A stretch of DNA of 6,217 nt, taken from contig JAGWVZ010000222.1 in assembly GCA_018970625.1 (NCBI GenBank), positions 1 through 6,217 on the forward strand, in the 5' to 3' direction. The notes beneath the pieces are model-generated. The model was not told the origin of the DNA and did no database searches. It saw nothing but the letters and a program-made list of their open reading frames with translations. Made by a program: the position numbers and the translations under genes. Source of the DNA: Myxococcales bacterium. GTDB lineage: Bacteria > Myxococcota > Bradymonadia > REDH01. How positions within the stretch are numbered: the first letter of the stretch is position 1; every line of letters starts with the position of its first letter. This document shows, piece by piece, positions 5,190 through 6,217 of the stretch.

Positions 5190-6217
5190 TCGGGCGTGCC
5201 ACCGTTCGCGTTGGGGGTGTCTTCGCCGATTTCAGTGTTTCGCTTTCTCAACCCGAGGCCACCGAGACCCTTTTTGGAGGGCTCACCGGGTGCGCCGGGC
5301 GTGGCCCAGGCTTCGGAGCCATCGCCTTCCTCGGCGTCTGGGTCACGCTTGCCCTGCAGTCGGGCGCTCATGATGTTGAGGGAGTGCGAGAGGTCCGAGA
5401 AGTCACTCTTGTCATCGACGGGCCACATGTAGTCCTTGTTCCCGGCGATGACCTCGAGCACGCCCTTTCCGATGTCGCCGAGCGGTGCCAGATACTGGCG
5501 GAGCGACGCGATGATGACGACGACGCCGACGAGAAAGAGCGCCATGGCGACGCCCGGTAGCGCGCTGAAGATCTGAGCGAGGGGGCCAGTGCTGCGCGAG
5601 AGTGAGCTGATGGCGACCATGCCAACGAGCGGGGCGCCGGTGGCGCCTTCGGCGCGTGTGAGCACGACGGGCTGAACGACGAAGTCACCGGTGGACAACG
5701 TCGTCGTGAACACAGTTCCGGGGTCGGATCCGATCGCGTCGGTGAGAGAGACGGCGGCGCCGTTCACGGGTGACAGTGAAGCGCTGAGCAGCTCGTTATC
5801 GAGACCACCGGGCATGGTGGTGTTGTGTGCAGCAAGCGCGATGTTGGATCCTTGCATGTACCAGTAGAAGAGGTCCACACGGCTGGCCGTCGTGGCGGTG
5901 TCGGTAGCGACGTCATCGGTCACGAAGTTGCCTACGATCACGGTACCCAGAAACGTGTTCGTGCCGTCGATCATGCGCATGACCGGCGCCACACCGATCA
6001 CAGCGAGCTTGGGTGGAGCACTGTCGTGCTCCCGCCACACAATCGTCCCCGTCTGCATGGAGGGAACGCCGGTCTGGGCAAGGAGTTCAGCCTGCTGTAC
6101 CGGGAAGAACACGGACATGTTGGGTTTCTCGGGGCCATACCAGTCGCGCATGTCGCGGCCGATGCGAGCGATGACCTCGCCATCGGCGTTGGCTGCGATC
6201 ACCAGGTCGGGCGCCAT
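5186..6217 (-). CDS. Membrane-anchored sensor-like protein with HAMP domain, 5' partial
   Basis: The 343 visible residues run to the window edge. The first codon seen is ATG, but the protein starts inside a folded domain (PDLVIAANADGEVIARIG), so the real N-terminus, probably with a first membrane helix, lies outside. Residues 1-215 look like an extracytoplasmic Cache/PAS-like sensor region: the DLVIAANADGEVIAR hairpin, then GTVIVGNFVTDD (91-102) and a second subdomain from about 113 to 205. A single membrane helix (GVAMALFLVGVVVIIASLR, 222-240) follows, then a HAMP-like linker (about 241-288). The last 55 residues are acidic, then Gly/Pro-rich and basic, and probably disordered. No histidine kinase, GGDEF, phosphatase or methyl-accepting domain follows, so the output is unknown; it may act through a partner protein. 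The Cache-type assignment is by pattern only. The stop overlaps namZ, making this the first visible gene of the operon. Confidence 0.82.
   Translation of the reverse strand: MAPDLVIAANADGEVIARIGRDMRDWYGPEKPNMSVFFPVQQAELLAQTGVPSMQTGTIVWREHDSAPPKLAVIGVAPVMRMIDGTNTFLGTVIVGNFVTDDVATDTATTASRVDLFYWYMQGSNIALAAHNTTMPGGLDNELLSASLSPVNGAAVSLTDAIGSDPGTVFTTTLSTGDFVVQPVVLTRAEGATGAPLVGMVAISSLSRSTGPLAQIFSALPGVAMALFLVGVVVIIASLRQYLAPLGDIGKGVLEVIAGNKDYMWPVDDKSDFSDLSHSLNIMSARLQGKRDPDAEEGDGSEAWATPGAPGEPSKKGLGGLGLRKRNTEIGEDTPNANGGTPE

Noticed and set aside
4350..5432. Plus-strand open frame of 360 codons opposite namZ and the HAMP gene
   Set aside because: It is a shadow of the conserved minus-strand genes and shows no domain or motif.

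Overview
The window comes from a bacterial chromosome, mostly high in GC (hand-counted 60-base lines in the later genes run about 65-68%). The proteins resemble those of Gemmatimonadota or Myxococcota more than those of model proteobacteria: the NadD has a GGSFNPPH-type start, the lipid kinase has GTGGDF, and the Clp ATPase has an LWNRID arginine-finger region. I favour Gemmatimonadota, but this is inferred from protein style; no rRNA or other marker gene is present.

Left arm, plus strand (1-2457). The window opens inside the last AAA+ module of a Clp-type unfoldase, which ends at 624. After 157 non-coding bases come two genes joined by a 4-base ATGA stop/start overlap. The first is an integral-membrane di-iron oxygenase of the sterol desaturase/fatty acid hydroxylase superfamily, closest by eye to C-4 sterol methyl oxidases (ERG25/MSMO1). 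The second is a diacylglycerol/sphingosine-kinase-family lipid kinase. The pair suggests that a membrane lipid is hydroxylated and then phosphorylated. The oxygenase gene is clearly poorer in GC than its partner.

Right arm, minus strand (6217 down to 2506), convergent with the left arm across a 48-base gap. Four tightly packed genes read, in transcription order: a one-pass membrane protein with an extracytoplasmic sensor-like region and a HAMP domain but no recognisable output domain (5' end outside the window); a NamZ/DUF1343 exo-beta-N-acetylmuramidase without a signal peptide; nadD, nicotinate-nucleotide adenylyltransferase of NAD synthesis; and a Rossmann-fold DUF2520 protein. The first three are joined by ATGA overlaps, and the last follows after 12 bases, so one transcript is likely.

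I found no tRNA, rRNA, CRISPR array, insertion sequence, attachment site or convincing terminator. The two most interesting items are the eukaryote-like, low-GC sterol-oxidase/lipid-kinase pair and the operon linking a HAMP membrane protein to cell-wall sugar recycling and NAD synthesis. Neither is proven novel by sequence reading alone.
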